Below, in pieces: positions 44,564-56,963 of a stretch of DNA of 64,000 nt. The notes beneath the pieces were generated by a model. The model was not told the DNA's origin, did no database searches, and was given only the letters and a program-made list of their open reading frames with translations. The position numbers and the translations under genes were made by a program. This stretch comes from Achromobacter sp. Bel. Its GTDB lineage: Bacteria > Pseudomonadota > Gammaproteobacteria > Burkholderiales > Burkholderiaceae_B. Positions within the stretch are counted from its first letter, which is position 1; each line of letters opens with the position of its first letter. The stretch spans positions 36,155 to 100,154 of the forward strand of contig NZ_JABBJN010000021.1 in NCBI RefSeq assembly GCF_012928505.1. Reading direction: 5' to 3'.

Positions 44564-45897
44564 GATGCGTCCGGTGATTTGATGCCCCGGTCCGGGCTGG
44601 TCCAGCGCGCGCGCCGGGCCTGCTTGCGAAGCATGACTTTGGGGAAACTGACCAGCGTGGTGAACAGGCTGACCATCCAGTAGGCCAGCGGATACCAGAT
44701 GACCCAGTACAGCGCGCGGGTCAGGCCGGTTTCATAGCGGCGGTCGATCAGGATGCTGACGGCGAATTGCAGCAGGCACACCATCGCCAGCATCATGCCG
44801 GTGAAGGCGGGCGGCATCAGGCTGGCGATCTGCATCTGGTTGGGCAGCGCGACGAACTGGCTGATCACCCATAGCAGCACCGAAATCGCGAACGCGAAGG
44901 CCCAGGCGGTGGACAGGCAGAATTCCGCCACCAGCGGCCATAGCCGGCGATGACGCCAGCTCCAGATCGAGCGCAGGTTCTTCAGGAAAACCTCGGCGCC
45001 GCCCTGGGCCCAGCGCAAGCGCTGCTTCCACAATCCGCGCAGGGTTTCGGGCATCAGGATCCAGCACAGTCCGCGCGGCTCATAGAAAATCGACCAGTGA
45101 TCGCGTTGCAGCTTCCAGCTGATGTCGATGTCTTCGGTGATCATGTCCAGGCTCCAATAGCCCACGCGGTCCAGCGCGACGCGGCGGAACGCGGCCACGA
45201 CGCCGGATACGGTGAACACCTGTCCGTAGACGCGTTGCGTGCGTTTGATCAGGCCGATGATCGACGAGAATTCGCCCACCTGGATGCGGCCGATCAGCGT
45301 GGATCGCGTGCGGATGCGCGGGTTGCCCGTCACCGCGCCCACGCGCGGGTTGTCGATCAGCGGCGCGACCAGATACGCGGCCGCATCCGGATCCAGCACC
45401 GCGTCCCCGTCGATGCAGACCAGGTATTCGCTGCGTGCGGCCAGCGCGCCCATGCGCAACGCCATCGCCTTGCCCTGGTTCTGGGCCAGGTGCACGACGC
45501 GCAGTTTCGGGTGCACCGCCGCCAAGCGGTCCAGCATGGCGGCGGTGCCATCGCGGGAGCCGTCATTGATGGCGATGACCTCGATGTGCGGATAGTTCTG
45601 GCCCAGCGCGGCCAGCAGGGTTTCTTCGCCGTTGTCGGCTTCGTTGAAACAGGGCACGAGGATGGACACCAGCGGATCGCCGGCAAGCAAAGGCGGTTGG
45701 CGGTCCTTGCCCCATTTCCAGTGCCGCTCCCAATGCCACCAGAAGTAGATGCCGCCGGCCATCCACATGCCGGACATGAAGAGGGGATAGAAGAAGACGA
45801 AGCCCAGCAGCGCCTCGCCGGTCAGCATCAACGTGAAGCCGAACGGCGCGCCGAGCACTGCGCAAAGGATTATCAGGGCGAGCAGACGGTCGATCAT
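44560..45897 (-). CDS. pgaC: Poly-beta-1,6-N-acetylglucosamine synthase PgaC
   Basis: The 445-residue family 2 glycosyltransferase has N-terminal membrane helices and the catalytic domain with [30 protein letters not shown] and the processivity motif QRLRW. Further membrane helices follow to the C-terminus. It polymerises UDP-GlcNAc into the biofilm polymer. Its ATG overlaps the pgaB stop, and pgaD overlaps its own stop. Confidence 0.95.
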   Translation of the reverse strand: MIDRLLALIILCAVLGAPFGFTLMLTGEALLGFVFFYPLFMSGMWMAGGIYFWWHWERHWKWGKDRQPPLLAGDPLVSILVPCFNEADNGEETLLAALGQNYPHIEVIAINDGSRDGTAAMLDRLAAVHPKLRVVHLAQNQGKAMALRMGALAARSEYLVCIDGDAVLDPDAAAYLVAPLIDNPRVGAVTGNPRIRTRSTLIGRIQVGEFSSIIGLIKRTQRVYGQVFTVSGVVAAFRRVALDRVGYWSLDMITEDIDISWKLQRDHWSIFYEPRGLCWILMPETLRGLWKQRLRWAQGGAEVFLKNLRSIWSWRHRRLWPLVAEFCLSTAWAFAFAISVLLWVISQFVALPNQMQIASLMPPAFTGMMLAMVCLLQFAVSILIDRRYETGLTRALYWVIWYPLAYWMVSLFTTLVSFPKVMLRKQARRARWTSPDRGIKSPDAS

Positions 45898-47930
45898 CGG
45901 AGGGGATACCACGCTTCGGAGATGGCGGGCCGGATGCCTTGCAACCGGGGCTGGTCTTGCGAGAAGTCATCGGGGTAATAGCCGAAACTGAGCGCGCCGC
46001 GCCGTTGCAGGCGCTGCATCCAGCCGGCCAGCACCGCGGTGTCCACGGGTGCGCCTTCAGGCTGGCCAGGGCCGGTGCGCCAGTCGCGGCTTTGCAGTTC
46101 GAACACGGTCTTGCCGAGTGCGCCCGGGCGGCGCGCGACGGCGTCGACCATCGAATCCAGCCACGCGTTCTCCTGCCCCTTGGACACGTTTTCCATCAAG
46201 GGCATCGCCATGGGGGCAGTCCAGTCGTACGCGCCCAGGAAGTCGTCCAGGTTCTGCGCGAACCAGGTCTCGGACGCCGGGTTCAGCACGGGTTGCGCAT
46301 AGATGTTGCGGGCCGTCTTGATTTGCGGCCCGCGCACCGTCCGTACGCGTTGCGTGAGGCTGGCGGTGAAATCGACCAGGGCGCGGCTTTTGAAACGGGT
46401 CCAGCGTTGCAGGGTGTCCGGGTCCGCGCGCAGCTCGGCGATGCTGCCGGGCAGGCCGGCCGAGCGGTAGGCGGCAAGCGCCGCGGGGCTGGCGTCTTCG
46501 AAGTCGGACAGCAGGGCGTCGTCGTGGAACAGCACGCCGTCGAAGATCGCGTAGCGCGCCAGGTCTTCGTACAGGTCGCCGATGCGCGCCCGCACCGTAG
46601 CGTCGAAAGGAGACAGGCGGCGGTACTGTTCCGGGTCGGGCTGCGCCAGGCCTTCCGCCGCCGGATCCCAGCGGGTGACGCGCGGCAGGGCTGGATCAAG
46701 ATCGAACGCCAGCACCGGCATCCAGGCGTAGACCATCACGTTGGCGCGGTTGTGCAATTGCCAGGCCGCGCGATTGAACAGGTCGGCGCGCATGGGCAGC
46801 CAGCGGTTGGGAAAGTACACCGACTTCACCAGGCCGTCGCCCTCCGGGTCCGCATAGGCTTGCAGGAAGACGGTGTTGATCTGCATGTCCAGGATGCGCT
46901 GTACCAATTCGCCCAGGTTGCGGTCGGTCTGTGCGGGATCGGGGTCGTAGACGTAGTCCAGGTCGATGTGCGCGACCCGCATGAACGGATTCGCTTCCAT
47001 GCCGATGACACTGTTGGCGAAGGGCTTTAACGCGGGGTCGCTGGACAACAGCAGCCGTGGCGTGGACATCAGGCGGCCCAGCCGGCCGGCGCCGTCTTCC
47101 AGCGTCAGGGCCAGTTGATAGCCGTGTTCACCCGCGATGCGCAGCGTAGAGCCGCCTTCCGCGCCATAGGGCCAGACCCAGACGCGCGGGGTCTTGCCCG
47201 TCGCGCGGCGGATCTTTTCGGTGATGGCGGCCACATCGCGGCCCATGCGGGCGTCGAACTCGGCCTCGGTTTCATATTGGCGCGTTTGCGCGTTGTAGGC
47301 GCGGATGGCCGCGGCCGGCTCGGTATTGCCCTGGGGGTTGGCCAGCGCGCCATAGTGGGACGCGTTGGTGTGCGCGGCGATCTCTACCAGGCCGGATTGC
47401 GAGATTTCGCGGATCTCGTCCCAGTTCAGGAAGCGCTTGCGCGCCTCGGGGCTGCCCCCGAAGTCCACCGGCTGCCCTGCCGGCGTATCCATCCAGACGC
47501 CGACGGGGGCCAGCAGCGCGGGCCAGCCGTAGGCTTTCAGGATGGGCAGCACCCGGGTGTAGAAGCTGCGGTAGCCGTCGTCGAACGACAGCAGCACGGC
47601 GCGGTCGGGAAGGGGCTTGCCGCCCTGGCGCGCCGCCAGGATCTGGTCGACGGACACGGCCTGGTAGCCATTGGCGCGCAGCCAGGCCAACTGGTCGACC
47701 AGCCGGTCGGTGCGGACGCTTAAGAAACCCTGGTCAGGGTCGTCGTCTTCGACGTCGTGATAGGCCAGCGCCAGGAACTGATCCGGCTTCCAGGGTTGTT
47801 CCGCGGCGGCGACGGGGCGCTCGGCCGGCGGCGTGTAGACGGGGATGTCCTTGGCACAGGCGGTCAACGCCAGGATGACCAGCAGCAGCAAGGCTGCCAG
47901 GATCAAACGGGTGGGGGTGTTAAGCGGCAT
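45894..47930 (-). CDS. pgaB: Poly-beta-1,6-N-acetylglucosamine deacetylase PgaB
   Basis: The 678-residue lipoprotein has lipobox LALTACAKD, with lipidated Cys near 25. Its polysaccharide deacetylase domain (about 50-300) has YHDVEDDD and [12 protein letters not shown] metal-site motifs. A C-terminal hydrolase-like domain (about 315-670) binds the polymer and in Bordetella BpsB also cleaves it. Partial deacetylation is needed for export through PgaA. It overlaps pgaC. Confidence 0.95.
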   Translation of the reverse strand: MPLNTPTRLILAALLLLVILALTACAKDIPVYTPPAERPVAAAEQPWKPDQFLALAYHDVEDDDPDQGFLSVRTDRLVDQLAWLRANGYQAVSVDQILAARQGGKPLPDRAVLLSFDDGYRSFYTRVLPILKAYGWPALLAPVGVWMDTPAGQPVDFGGSPEARKRFLNWDEIREISQSGLVEIAAHTNASHYGALANPQGNTEPAAAIRAYNAQTRQYETEAEFDARMGRDVAAITEKIRRATGKTPRVWVWPYGAEGGSTLRIAGEHGYQLALTLEDGAGRLGRLMSTPRLLLSSDPALKPFANSVIGMEANPFMRVAHIDLDYVYDPDPAQTDRNLGELVQRILDMQINTVFLQAYADPEGDGLVKSVYFPNRWLPMRADLFNRAAWQLHNRANVMVYAWMPVLAFDLDPALPRVTRWDPAAEGLAQPDPEQYRRLSPFDATVRARIGDLYEDLARYAIFDGVLFHDDALLSDFEDASPAALAAYRSAGLPGSIAELRADPDTLQRWTRFKSRALVDFTASLTQRVRTVRGPQIKTARNIYAQPVLNPASETWFAQNLDDFLGAYDWTAPMAMPLMENVSKGQENAWLDSMVDAVARRPGALGKTVFELQSRDWRTGPGQPEGAPVDTAVLAGWMQRLQRRGALSFGYYPDDFSQDQPRLQGIRPAISEAWYPLR

Positions 47931-47962
47931 GACGGGTTCCAGGTCCGGGTTCGGATGGAGGT

Positions 47963-50434
47963 TCAGAAGCGGTAGGCAAGGTCGAACACGATGCGCAGTT
48001 CGCGCTCGCGCACGCCGTCGTAGGGCCGGCTGATGCCGGTGACCATGGCGCCCATGTCCAGCACGTCATTGGCGCGGTAGCGTTGGCCGTAGCCCAGTGC
48101 GATGACGCCGCCGGTGCCGTAGCCTTGCTGGCTGTAGGCGCCGGCGCCCAGCGTGCCGATCTGTTCCCAGGCGGTTTCGTAGCGGCGATGGAGCGTGTGC
48201 GTCAGGCGCACGCCGGGCACCGCCATGAAGTCTGCGCTGGGGTTGAAGTAGGGGGCGTCGTCGCGCGTGTTGTGCTGCGAGGACAGGTCCAGTTCCAGAT
48301 CGGCCTTCAGGTGGGGGGCGGTATAGACGCGTTCGCGGCCGTTGACGCCCAGTTCCCACCGCTGGTTGCCGTCGCTGAAGCGGGAAGGGGCCACGGCCAG
48401 CGTCCATTCGCGCCGTTCGTTGGCGCGCCAGCGCACGTAGCCTGCCAGGCGGTTGGACGAGATGTCGTTGGTCAGGGCGCGCAGTGGCGTGTCGCGCGAC
48501 ATGATTTCGCCCGATCCGCCGATTTGCCAGTGGTCGTCCAGGTCGTAGGCGGCAGACAGACGCACGCCGGGCTTTACGCCATGGCCGTAATCGTGGGTTG
48601 ACACTTCGCCCTCGACGGTCAGGTCGCGGCCACGCCATTCCACGCCGGTCCGCAGCCAGCGGTAGTCGCCACGGCCCTCTTCGAAGTCGCCGGTGGCATA
48701 GCCGCCGCCGCCGAATGCGCGCCAGTTGTAGTCGATGGGCGAGGAATAGAGCACGGCGTCGATGCCGAAGTCGCCATTGCCGTTGACGGGGCTGTCCGAG
48801 GCCAGGCCGCGGTAACCGCTGATGCGCAATTCGGCTTTGTTGTGCACTTCCCATTCGCGCGCCAGGCGGCGGCTGGTCAGGTTTTCGGGCGCGCGCGCCA
48901 ACGTGTCGGCGGACAGTGCTTCCGCCTGACGCCATTCCTGCAGGTCCAGCGCGGTGAAGCCCTGGCCGTTTTCCACGCCCAGGCTGCGCGGCGCCTGGGT
49001 TTCGGCCATTTTCAGTTCGGCCTCCGACGCGCGCGGCAGCGAACGCGCGCGGTAGACGCCGGCCAGGTCGGTGCGCAGGCCGGAATTGTTGGGCGCGTTG
49101 GCGACCATGTCTTGCAGGCGCTGCTGCGCGGCGACGGTGTCGTCGGCCTGCAGCCGGGCGGCCGCAAGCGTCTGGCGGCTTTCCAGGTTCAGGTCGTTAG
49201 GCATGCGAGCCGCCTGGCCCTTGTAGTACAGCCAGGGGGCATAGCCCGACTGCACGGCTTCGGTCACGGCGCCCGTCTCGTCGTACTGCTCGCCCTCGGC
49301 CAGCGCGTAGTAGCGCCCGGTCTGATTCGCCAGCCGCTGCTCGGGGTCGTCGTTGTCGAAGGCATCGTCGGCGGCGACCTGCCGGTAGAGGTCGCGGGCG
49401 CGTTCAGGCTGGCGTTGGTACAGATAGGCGGACGCCACGTCGTTCAAGGCGTAGCGCGGCACGCTGATTCCTTCGGCGACGAGCGCTTCGTATTCCTGCG
49501 TCAGGTCGGCCATGCGCGCGCGCGCGTGCAAGGCGTGCAGGCGGTCGATGCGGGCGCGAGTCACATCGTCGCGGGCCGCCTCGCCCAACTGCCGCCACGC
49601 GGGGATCAGCGTGGCATAGCGTGCCAGCGCCCGGTCGGCGATCACGAAGCGTTCGGCCTCGCTGCGGGTCGGCATCGCGGCCAGCCGCACTTGCTGGGCC
49701 AGCGCGTCGGCTTCGAAGCCGCGCATCTGCCCGGCGTTGAACAGGTCCGGGTACCGCTGCGCGCGCTCCAGCGCCGCGTCGGCCATGCGGGCACGCTGCA
49801 GCGCGTAGATATATTCGCGCTGCACGGCGGGAGACTCGGGCGCCAGGCCAAGTGCCCGGTCCGCCTGGTGCAGGGCTTCGAAGGGCTGGCCCTGGCGGGC
49901 GTAAACATAGCCCAGCGCCAGTCGCGCATCCGGGTTCGCGGGCTGGCGCGACAGCCATGTCAAGCCGGCGGCCTGGGCCGCGTCGAACTGGCCGGCGTCC
50001 GCCAGGGTCATGATTTCGCCGGCGGCGAAGGCGGGCTGCCCGGGATGGCGGCGCAGTCCTTCGCGGTAGCGGGCCAGGGCGTCTTGCCAGCGCCGTTCAT
50101 CGCGATAAGCGCGGGCCACCGCCAACAACACGTCCGCGGGCAGGGCGGCGCCGGCCGGCAATGATTCATAGGCGGCGACGGCCTCGGCGGGCTTGCCGGC
50201 CCAGCTGGCGATGATGATGTGGTCGTGGACGGCCCGTACACCGCCTGCGGGGCCTTGCTGGCGCAGCAGGGCCAGCGCGGGCTCGTAGTCCCCAGCGCGG
50301 GCGCGGATGATCAAGGCGTCGTAGTCGTCCGCCGGCCCCGCCAGGGCCAGGGCCGGCGCCAGGGCTGCGCAGGCGGCCAGGTGGCGCAATGTCGTACGGG
50401 CAACCGGGGGTTGCTTGGATCCTCTATTTTGCAT
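47963..50434 (-). CDS. pgaA: Poly-beta-1,6-N-acetylglucosamine export porin PgaA
   Basis: The 823-residue outer-membrane protein has a signal peptide (about to residue 33), a periplasmic TPR superhelix (about 40-510) and a C-terminal beta barrel of about 16 strands ending RIVFDLAYRF. That Phe end is typical of BAM substrates. It exports deacetylated polymer. ATG 50434 has GGAAG eight bases upstream; an in-frame GTG at 50443 is also possible. The leader is long and GC-rich. Confidence 0.93.
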   Translation of the reverse strand: MQNRGSKQPPVARTTLRHLAACAALAPALALAGPADDYDALIIRARAGDYEPALALLRQQGPAGGVRAVHDHIIIASWAGKPAEAVAAYESLPAGAALPADVLLAVARAYRDERRWQDALARYREGLRRHPGQPAFAAGEIMTLADAGQFDAAQAAGLTWLSRQPANPDARLALGYVYARQGQPFEALHQADRALGLAPESPAVQREYIYALQRARMADAALERAQRYPDLFNAGQMRGFEADALAQQVRLAAMPTRSEAERFVIADRALARYATLIPAWRQLGEAARDDVTRARIDRLHALHARARMADLTQEYEALVAEGISVPRYALNDVASAYLYQRQPERARDLYRQVAADDAFDNDDPEQRLANQTGRYYALAEGEQYDETGAVTEAVQSGYAPWLYYKGQAARMPNDLNLESRQTLAAARLQADDTVAAQQRLQDMVANAPNNSGLRTDLAGVYRARSLPRASEAELKMAETQAPRSLGVENGQGFTALDLQEWRQAEALSADTLARAPENLTSRRLAREWEVHNKAELRISGYRGLASDSPVNGNGDFGIDAVLYSSPIDYNWRAFGGGGYATGDFEEGRGDYRWLRTGVEWRGRDLTVEGEVSTHDYGHGVKPGVRLSAAYDLDDHWQIGGSGEIMSRDTPLRALTNDISSNRLAGYVRWRANERREWTLAVAPSRFSDGNQRWELGVNGRERVYTAPHLKADLELDLSSQHNTRDDAPYFNPSADFMAVPGVRLTHTLHRRYETAWEQIGTLGAGAYSQQGYGTGGVIALGYGQRYRANDVLDMGAMVTGISRPYDGVRERELRIVFDLAYRF

Positions 50435-50989
50435 CTGTTGCACTTCCGCAGTTGCGACTAGGGATGTTCATGGCTCCGCCGCCCTGCGGGCGCGCTGGCG
50501 GTCGAACCGGCAGCGACACGAGCGGCGCGCAAGGCGCCCTCGGGAGGGGGAGTCGAACATGTGGTGTGGACTGCGCGGCGCCCGCTACGGGGACCTTCGC
50601 ACGCGCACTGAGGCGGTGCATGGCTAGTACGCGCCACGCCCGTAGGGCGTGGTCGAGGAGCTTCTTGCGGCTTCTGCGACAGGGAGACTGTAGGGGTTTT
50701 CCGTAAATTCAACTGTCAATTACTGCAAAGGGCGATCCTGGCGCGGCGCCCTTGGCGTATTCTTCGTCGCATACCGTGCAATCGTCCTGGCGCGGGTGGT
50801 AAAGGTTCTGGACATATCGCATTCGCCTCGCGTCGGCCGTCGGTCGTGTTGCGCGCTGTGCGTCTATTCGTCCTTCTGGTAACAAAAAGCATCAAAAATG
50901 CTGACGTGTAACGCGTTTCCACTTACGAACCCAGTGCAACGGCAATTCCAAGCGACGGCAAGCGCTCTGCGGCGCAAGCCGTAAAAACC
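50435..50989. other. Divergent regulatory region between pgaA and the diguanylate cyclase
   Basis: I see no gene in these 555 bases. The minus strand carries a perfect TTGACA at 50714-50719 with a poor -10, and a hairpin CCACGCCC/GGGCGTGG at 50634-50652 in what would be the pgaA leader. The part near the cyclase gene is more AT-rich and probably holds its promoter. Confidence 0.6.
50634..50652 (-). promoter_or_regulatory. Hairpin in the probable pgaA mRNA leader
   Basis: An 8-bp perfect stem with a three-base loop lies about 200 bases before pgaA. There is no T run, so it is more likely a regulatory fold than a terminator. Confidence 0.45.
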
Positions 50990-52216
50990 ATGACGACTTC
51001 CTTGTTCTTCCTGATGTGGGGGCTTGCCACGGCGTTGGCGTTGCCGCTGTTGCTGCCGTTCCAGGCGCGCGGCGTGGGCGGCGTCCAGGCGTTCATCGTG
51101 GCAAACGCGCTGGCCGTGCTGTCCCTGCTGTCATATGCGTCCGCCAACTTCATGGCTCCCGGCGTCTATGTGATGGTGTCCAACGCCGCGTGGGTGTGCG
51201 CGGTGGGCCTGGTCTATGTGGGCCTGCGCCAGTTCTTCGGCCTGCGTCCGCACATCGCGCGTACCGTGGGCATCAACGCGGCCTGTCTGTTGGCGTTCGC
51301 GCTGATGCTGTATGCCAAGGACAACATGGGCGCACGCATGGTGCTGTTTTCCGCCTACACCTGCGTGTTCATGGCGATGGCAGGGCGGGTGATTTTCCAG
51401 CAGCGCAAGCAGATCCAGACGCGCGGCGTGGCGCTCTACCTGATGCTGGCGATCTTCGGTCTGGCGGCCCTGCACGCGGTGCGCGTCGTGATCTACGGCA
51501 CGGGCCTTGAACAACCGGTTTCCCTGTTGCAGCCGTCGCCCTGGGGATTGTTCTTCATCGTGTGCGGATCGGTCACAGTGCCCGCGCTGTTCCTTGCGCT
51601 GCTGCTGTTGATCCAGACCAGTTTGTCGGAACAGATGCAGGCCGCGTTGACGTTCGACAGCCTGACGCGCGCGTACTCACGGCGCAGCATCCTGGACGAG
51701 TTGGAACACGAGCTGCAGCGGTGCAGCCGCACGGACGGCCAACTGGCGGTGCTGGTGCTGGACATCGACCATTTCAAGTCCATCAACGATCGCTACGGCC
51801 ACGCGGCCGGAGACACGGCGCTGCGGCACTATGCGCACGTCGTGCAGAACGCGGTGCGAGGGTCGGACCGCTTCGGCAGGCTGGGCGGCGAAGAATTCGT
51901 GCTGCTGATGTACGACTGTGATCCGGCGCGGGCGTTGATCCACGCGCAGCGGGTGTGCGACGCATTGCGGGATACGCCGCTGTACCTGCAGGGAGCCGAA
52001 GTGCAGATGACCACCAGCGGTGGCCTGGCGTCCTACCAGGCGGGCGACAGCGCCGACGTGATCCTGGCGCGCGCGGATGTGGCTTTGTACCGCGCCAAGG
52101 AGCAAGGGCGCGACCGTGTGGAAATGGCGTTTTCCGGGCGCGGCGCCGTGCGCGCGCAAGTGGCCGGGCTGGCGGCCAACGCGCCGTTGGCCGCCCAGGA
52201 GGCCGCGGGGGACTAG
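50990..52216 (+). CDS. Membrane-bound GGDEF diguanylate cyclase
   Basis: The 408-residue enzyme has about six or seven N-terminal membrane helices (to about residue 205) and a GGDEF domain (about 215-380). The domain has FDSLTRAYSRRS, DIDHFKSINDRYGHAAGD, active-site GGEEF and, five residues before it, an RxxD inhibitory site (RGSD). It should make c-di-GMP and be product-inhibited. It is divergent from pgaA, so control of the PgaCD synthase is likely. Confidence 0.93.
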   Translation: MTTSLFFLMWGLATALALPLLLPFQARGVGGVQAFIVANALAVLSLLSYASANFMAPGVYVMVSNAAWVCAVGLVYVGLRQFFGLRPHIARTVGINAACLLAFALMLYAKDNMGARMVLFSAYTCVFMAMAGRVIFQQRKQIQTRGVALYLMLAIFGLAALHAVRVVIYGTGLEQPVSLLQPSPWGLFFIVCGSVTVPALFLALLLLIQTSLSEQMQAALTFDSLTRAYSRRSILDELEHELQRCSRTDGQLAVLVLDIDHFKSINDRYGHAAGDTALRHYAHVVQNAVRGSDRFGRLGGEEFVLLMYDCDPARALIHAQRVCDALRDTPLYLQGAEVQMTTSGGLASYQAGDSADVILARADVALYRAKEQGRDRVEMAFSGRGAVRAQVAGLAANAPLAAQEAAGD

Positions 52217-52246
52217 TGCCCCCGCACCGTCTGGCCTGGGCAAGCC

Positions 52247-54166
<1,920 letters not shown>

Positions 54167-54348
54167 GGGGAGACCTCCGTGATTTCAATGCCTTACGTGA
54201 TTGGCATTGGCGGACTGCGGCGCGTGCCGGCGCCGGGCGCCGGCGGCTCGTCGATAATGCCATAGTCGCGCGGGCGGTGTCGAACCGACCCCACTTATGC
54301 CGCCTGACGGTTTGCGGGATAATCGCGGCAATTCATCTGGAGAATTAC

Positions 54349-54804
54349 ATGTACAGGAATCTGGTCGCGGCATCGGCGCTGGCGCTGGGCCTGGCGGGCT
54401 GCTCGCTGGGCATTTCGCAGGACAGCGCGTCGCCGCACAGCGAGTTCAAGGCGCCGGTCGCCTTCAAGGATGCCTATGCCACGGTGATCCGGCAGTCGAA
54501 CAACTGCCTGCGCAGCACGGACAACGCCTACCGCGTGATCCCCGAACTGAACGAAGGCGCGCAGACGGCCGTGGTGCGCGTGCTGGCGCCGTATACCGAT
54601 AACGAGATGTCGCGGGTCGACCTGAAGGCCGCCGGCGACAAGAGCACGGACGTGCGTATCGTGATGTGGGGCAAGGGCACCTGGGACGCCGCGGCGATGC
54701 GTGCGATGCAGGACGCGATCTACTACAGCATCACGTCGTGCAGCACCTACATGCCGCTGGATCCCCGGCCGCCGGTCAAGCCGTCGCGCGACCTGCCGAA
54801 GTAG
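54349..54804 (+). CDS. Hypothetical lipoprotein
   Basis: The 151-residue protein has lipobox LGLAGC (Cys18). A mixed alpha/beta body includes FKDAYATVIRQSNNCLR and two further Cys (NNC, TSC), then a Pro-rich tail ending PSRDLPK. CTGGAGAA is seven bases before the ATG. I do not recognise the family. It is divergent from the S9 peptidase gene. Confidence 0.75.
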   Translation: MYRNLVAASALALGLAGCSLGISQDSASPHSEFKAPVAFKDAYATVIRQSNNCLRSTDNAYRVIPELNEGAQTAVVRVLAPYTDNEMSRVDLKAAGDKSTDVRIVMWGKGTWDAAAMRAMQDAIYYSITSCSTYMPLDPRPPVKPSRDLPK

Positions 54805-54828
54805 GCCGGCCGCAGCGGGGTACCCGGG

Positions 54829-55245
54829 TCAATCGCCGCCCGGACGGCGGCGGATGATCTTGAAGGTGGCGGTGGCGCGGGCGACCAGTTCGCCATCGGT
54901 GCGGCGGATGTCGCCTTCACAGAAGGCGATGGACGCGCCGCGGCGCAGGCAGCGCGCCTCGATGACCAGATCGCCCGTGCCGGGCGACAGGAACGTGGTG
55001 TTCATGTCGATGGTGGCCATGCCTTCGGTGGCGTCTGCTGAACCGCGGGCCGCGGCGCTGAGGGTGAAGTCCAGCACGCTCATCAGCGTGCCGCCATGCA
55101 CGTCGCCGCGGCTGTTGGTCAGGTCTTCGCGCCACGGTAGCGTGGTGCGGGCGTAGGCCGGCGCGATGCTCTCGGGCACCAGGCCGATGAAAGTCATGAA
55201 GGGTATCGTCAGGCCGAAGTAATCAGTTTGGGCAGGTGCGGTCAT
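54829..55245 (-). CDS. PaaI-type hotdog thioesterase
   Basis: The 138-residue single hotdog domain has the active-site segment [25 protein letters not shown] and the later [26 protein letters not shown]. The family hydrolyses aromatic and acyl CoA thioesters in the cytoplasm. The substrate is not readable. The stop lies 24 bases from the convergent lipoprotein gene. Confidence 0.88.
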   Translation of the reverse strand: MTAPAQTDYFGLTIPFMTFIGLVPESIAPAYARTTLPWREDLTNSRGDVHGGTLMSVLDFTLSAAARGSADATEGMATIDMNTTFLSPGTGDLVIEARCLRRGASIAFCEGDIRRTDGELVARATATFKIIRRRPGGD

Positions 55246-55350
55246 GGATCGGTGGTGGGCGGAAAGGGAAAGCGGATCAGCCGGTCATAATATATTTTTT
55301 TGCAGTGGCCGCCAGCGCCTAGCCGCGCCGGCCACGTTGTCCCGAGCGGA

Positions 55351-56433
55351 ATGTCTGAACTTATGCGCAAGATCGTGCATGTGGACATGGATGCGTTCTA
55401 CGCCTCCGTGGAGCAGCGCGACAACCCTGATCTGCGTGGCAAGCCGGTGGTCGTGGCCTGGACCGGCCCGCGCTCGGTCGTGTGCGCCGCGTCTTACGAG
55501 GCCCGGCGTTTCGGGATCCATTCGGCCATGTCCGCCGTCCGGGCGGAACGGCTCTGTCCGCAGGCCATCTACGTGCCGCCGGACTTCAACCGCTACCGCG
55601 AAGTCTCGCGCCAGATCCGCCAGATATTTGCCCGGCATACCGACCTGATCGAACCGCTGTCGCTGGACGAGGCCTACCTGGACGTCACGATCAACAAATG
55701 CGGGCTACCGTCGGCGACTGAAGTGGCGCAGGTCATCCGGCACCAGATCCGGGAAGAGACCGGGCTGACCGCGTCGGCGGGCATCGCACCCAACAAGTTC
55801 CTGGCCAAGATCGCGTCTGATTGGAACAAGCCCGACGGCCAGTTCGTGGTGCGGCCCGGCAAAGTGCTGGAGTTCTTGCAGCCCTTGCCGGTTCGCAAAG
55901 TGCCCGGGGTGGGCAAGGTGACGCAGGCCCGGCTGGAGCAGTTGGGCATCCACACCGTAGGCGATCTGGCCACGCACGGCGCCGATGAACTCGAGCACTA
56001 CTTCGGTCGCTACGGCCGGCGCCTGTACGAGCTGGCGCGCGGCATCGACGAGCGCGAGGTGCAGACCGACCAGCCCTTGCAGCAGGTGTCCGCGGAGACA
56101 ACATTTTCGGAAGACATCCGGCTGGATGCGCTGGGCGACGCCATCGACCGCATGGCCGACCGGGTGTGGGACCAGGCGCTGAAGAAGGGCGCGCTGGGGC
56201 GCACGGTGGTGCTGAAGTTGAAGACCGACCGATTCCGCATCCTGACCCGCAGCCAGACCAGCCCGAATCCGCCGGCATCGGCGGCGGAACTCGCCGCCGT
56301 GGCCCGGCTGCTGTGCGAACGCGTGGAATTGCCGCCGGAAACGCTGTATCGGCTGGCGGGGGTGGGGATGAGCAACTTTGCCGATCCCGCCGAGCAGTCG
56401 CGCCAGCCGGATCTGTTCGGCGGCGCGTTCTGA
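55351..56433 (+). CDS. dinB: DNA polymerase IV
   Basis: The 360-residue Y-family polymerase has the palm motifs VDMDAFYASVEQRD and SLDEAYLDVT, thumb helix-hairpin PGVGKVTQARLEQLGI and a little-finger domain. It ends QPDLFGGAF, a beta-clamp-binding type tail. It carries out translesion synthesis. Start ATG 55351 (MSELMRKIVHVD) is likely, with ATG 55363 as an alternative. No SOS box is obvious. Confidence 0.95.
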   Translation: MSELMRKIVHVDMDAFYASVEQRDNPDLRGKPVVVAWTGPRSVVCAASYEARRFGIHSAMSAVRAERLCPQAIYVPPDFNRYREVSRQIRQIFARHTDLIEPLSLDEAYLDVTINKCGLPSATEVAQVIRHQIREETGLTASAGIAPNKFLAKIASDWNKPDGQFVVRPGKVLEFLQPLPVRKVPGVGKVTQARLEQLGIHTVGDLATHGADELEHYFGRYGRRLYELARGIDEREVQTDQPLQQVSAETTFSEDIRLDALGDAIDRMADRVWDQALKKGALGRTVVLKLKTDRFRILTRSQTSPNPPASAAELAAVARLLCERVELPPETLYRLAGVGMSNFADPAEQSRQPDLFGGAF

Positions 56434-56447
56434 CGGCTTAGGCCGAC

Positions 56448-56909
56448 TCAGGCCAGGCGGGCCTTCACTTGCTGGGACAGCGCGGTCATGTCGGCACGGC
56501 CGGCCAGGGCCTGCTTCAGCAGCGCCATGACCTTGCCCATCGCGGGTGCGCCGGTCACGCCCTGCGCGGCCACTTCGGCCAGTGCGGCGTCGATGGCGGC
56601 AGCCACTTCCTCAGGCGTGGCGGCTTGCGGCAGGAACTCCTGCAGCACGGCCATTTCGGCCTTTTCCTGCTCTGCCGTTTCCGTGCGGCCGGCCTGTTCG
56701 AACGCGGCGATCGACTCGCGGCGTTGCTTGACCTGCTTTTCGATGATGGCGGTGATTTCGGCGTCGGTCAGGTCGCGACGTTCGTCCACTTCCTTCTGCT
56801 TGACGGCTGCCAGCAGGAAACGCAGCGTCGTCAGGCGCTCGGCGGCCTTGGCGCGCATCGCGTCCTTGACGGAATCGGAGAGGCGGGTCTTGAGCGTAGC
56901 AGTGCTCAT
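56448..56909 (-). CDS. yqeY: GatB/YqeY-domain protein
   Basis: The 153-residue protein is a stand-alone YqeY: LKTRLSDSVKDAMRAKAAERLTTLRFLLAAVKQKEVDERRDL, then GAPAMGKVMALLKQALAGRADMTALSQQV. The fold is the tail domain of GatB/GatE and may bind tRNA. In many bacteria it lies between rpsU and dnaG; here it is not. AAAGGTT precedes the ATG. Confidence 0.93.
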   Translation of the reverse strand: MSTATLKTRLSDSVKDAMRAKAAERLTTLRFLLAAVKQKEVDERRDLTDAEITAIIEKQVKQRRESIAAFEQAGRTETAEQEKAEMAVLQEFLPQAATPEEVAAAIDAALAEVAAQGVTGAPAMGKVMALLKQALAGRADMTALSQQVKARLA

Positions 56910-56963
56910 CGGGGAACCTTTTGTGTGGTGTTGCGGCAATCCGGAAGTGTAAACCGGACGGGC

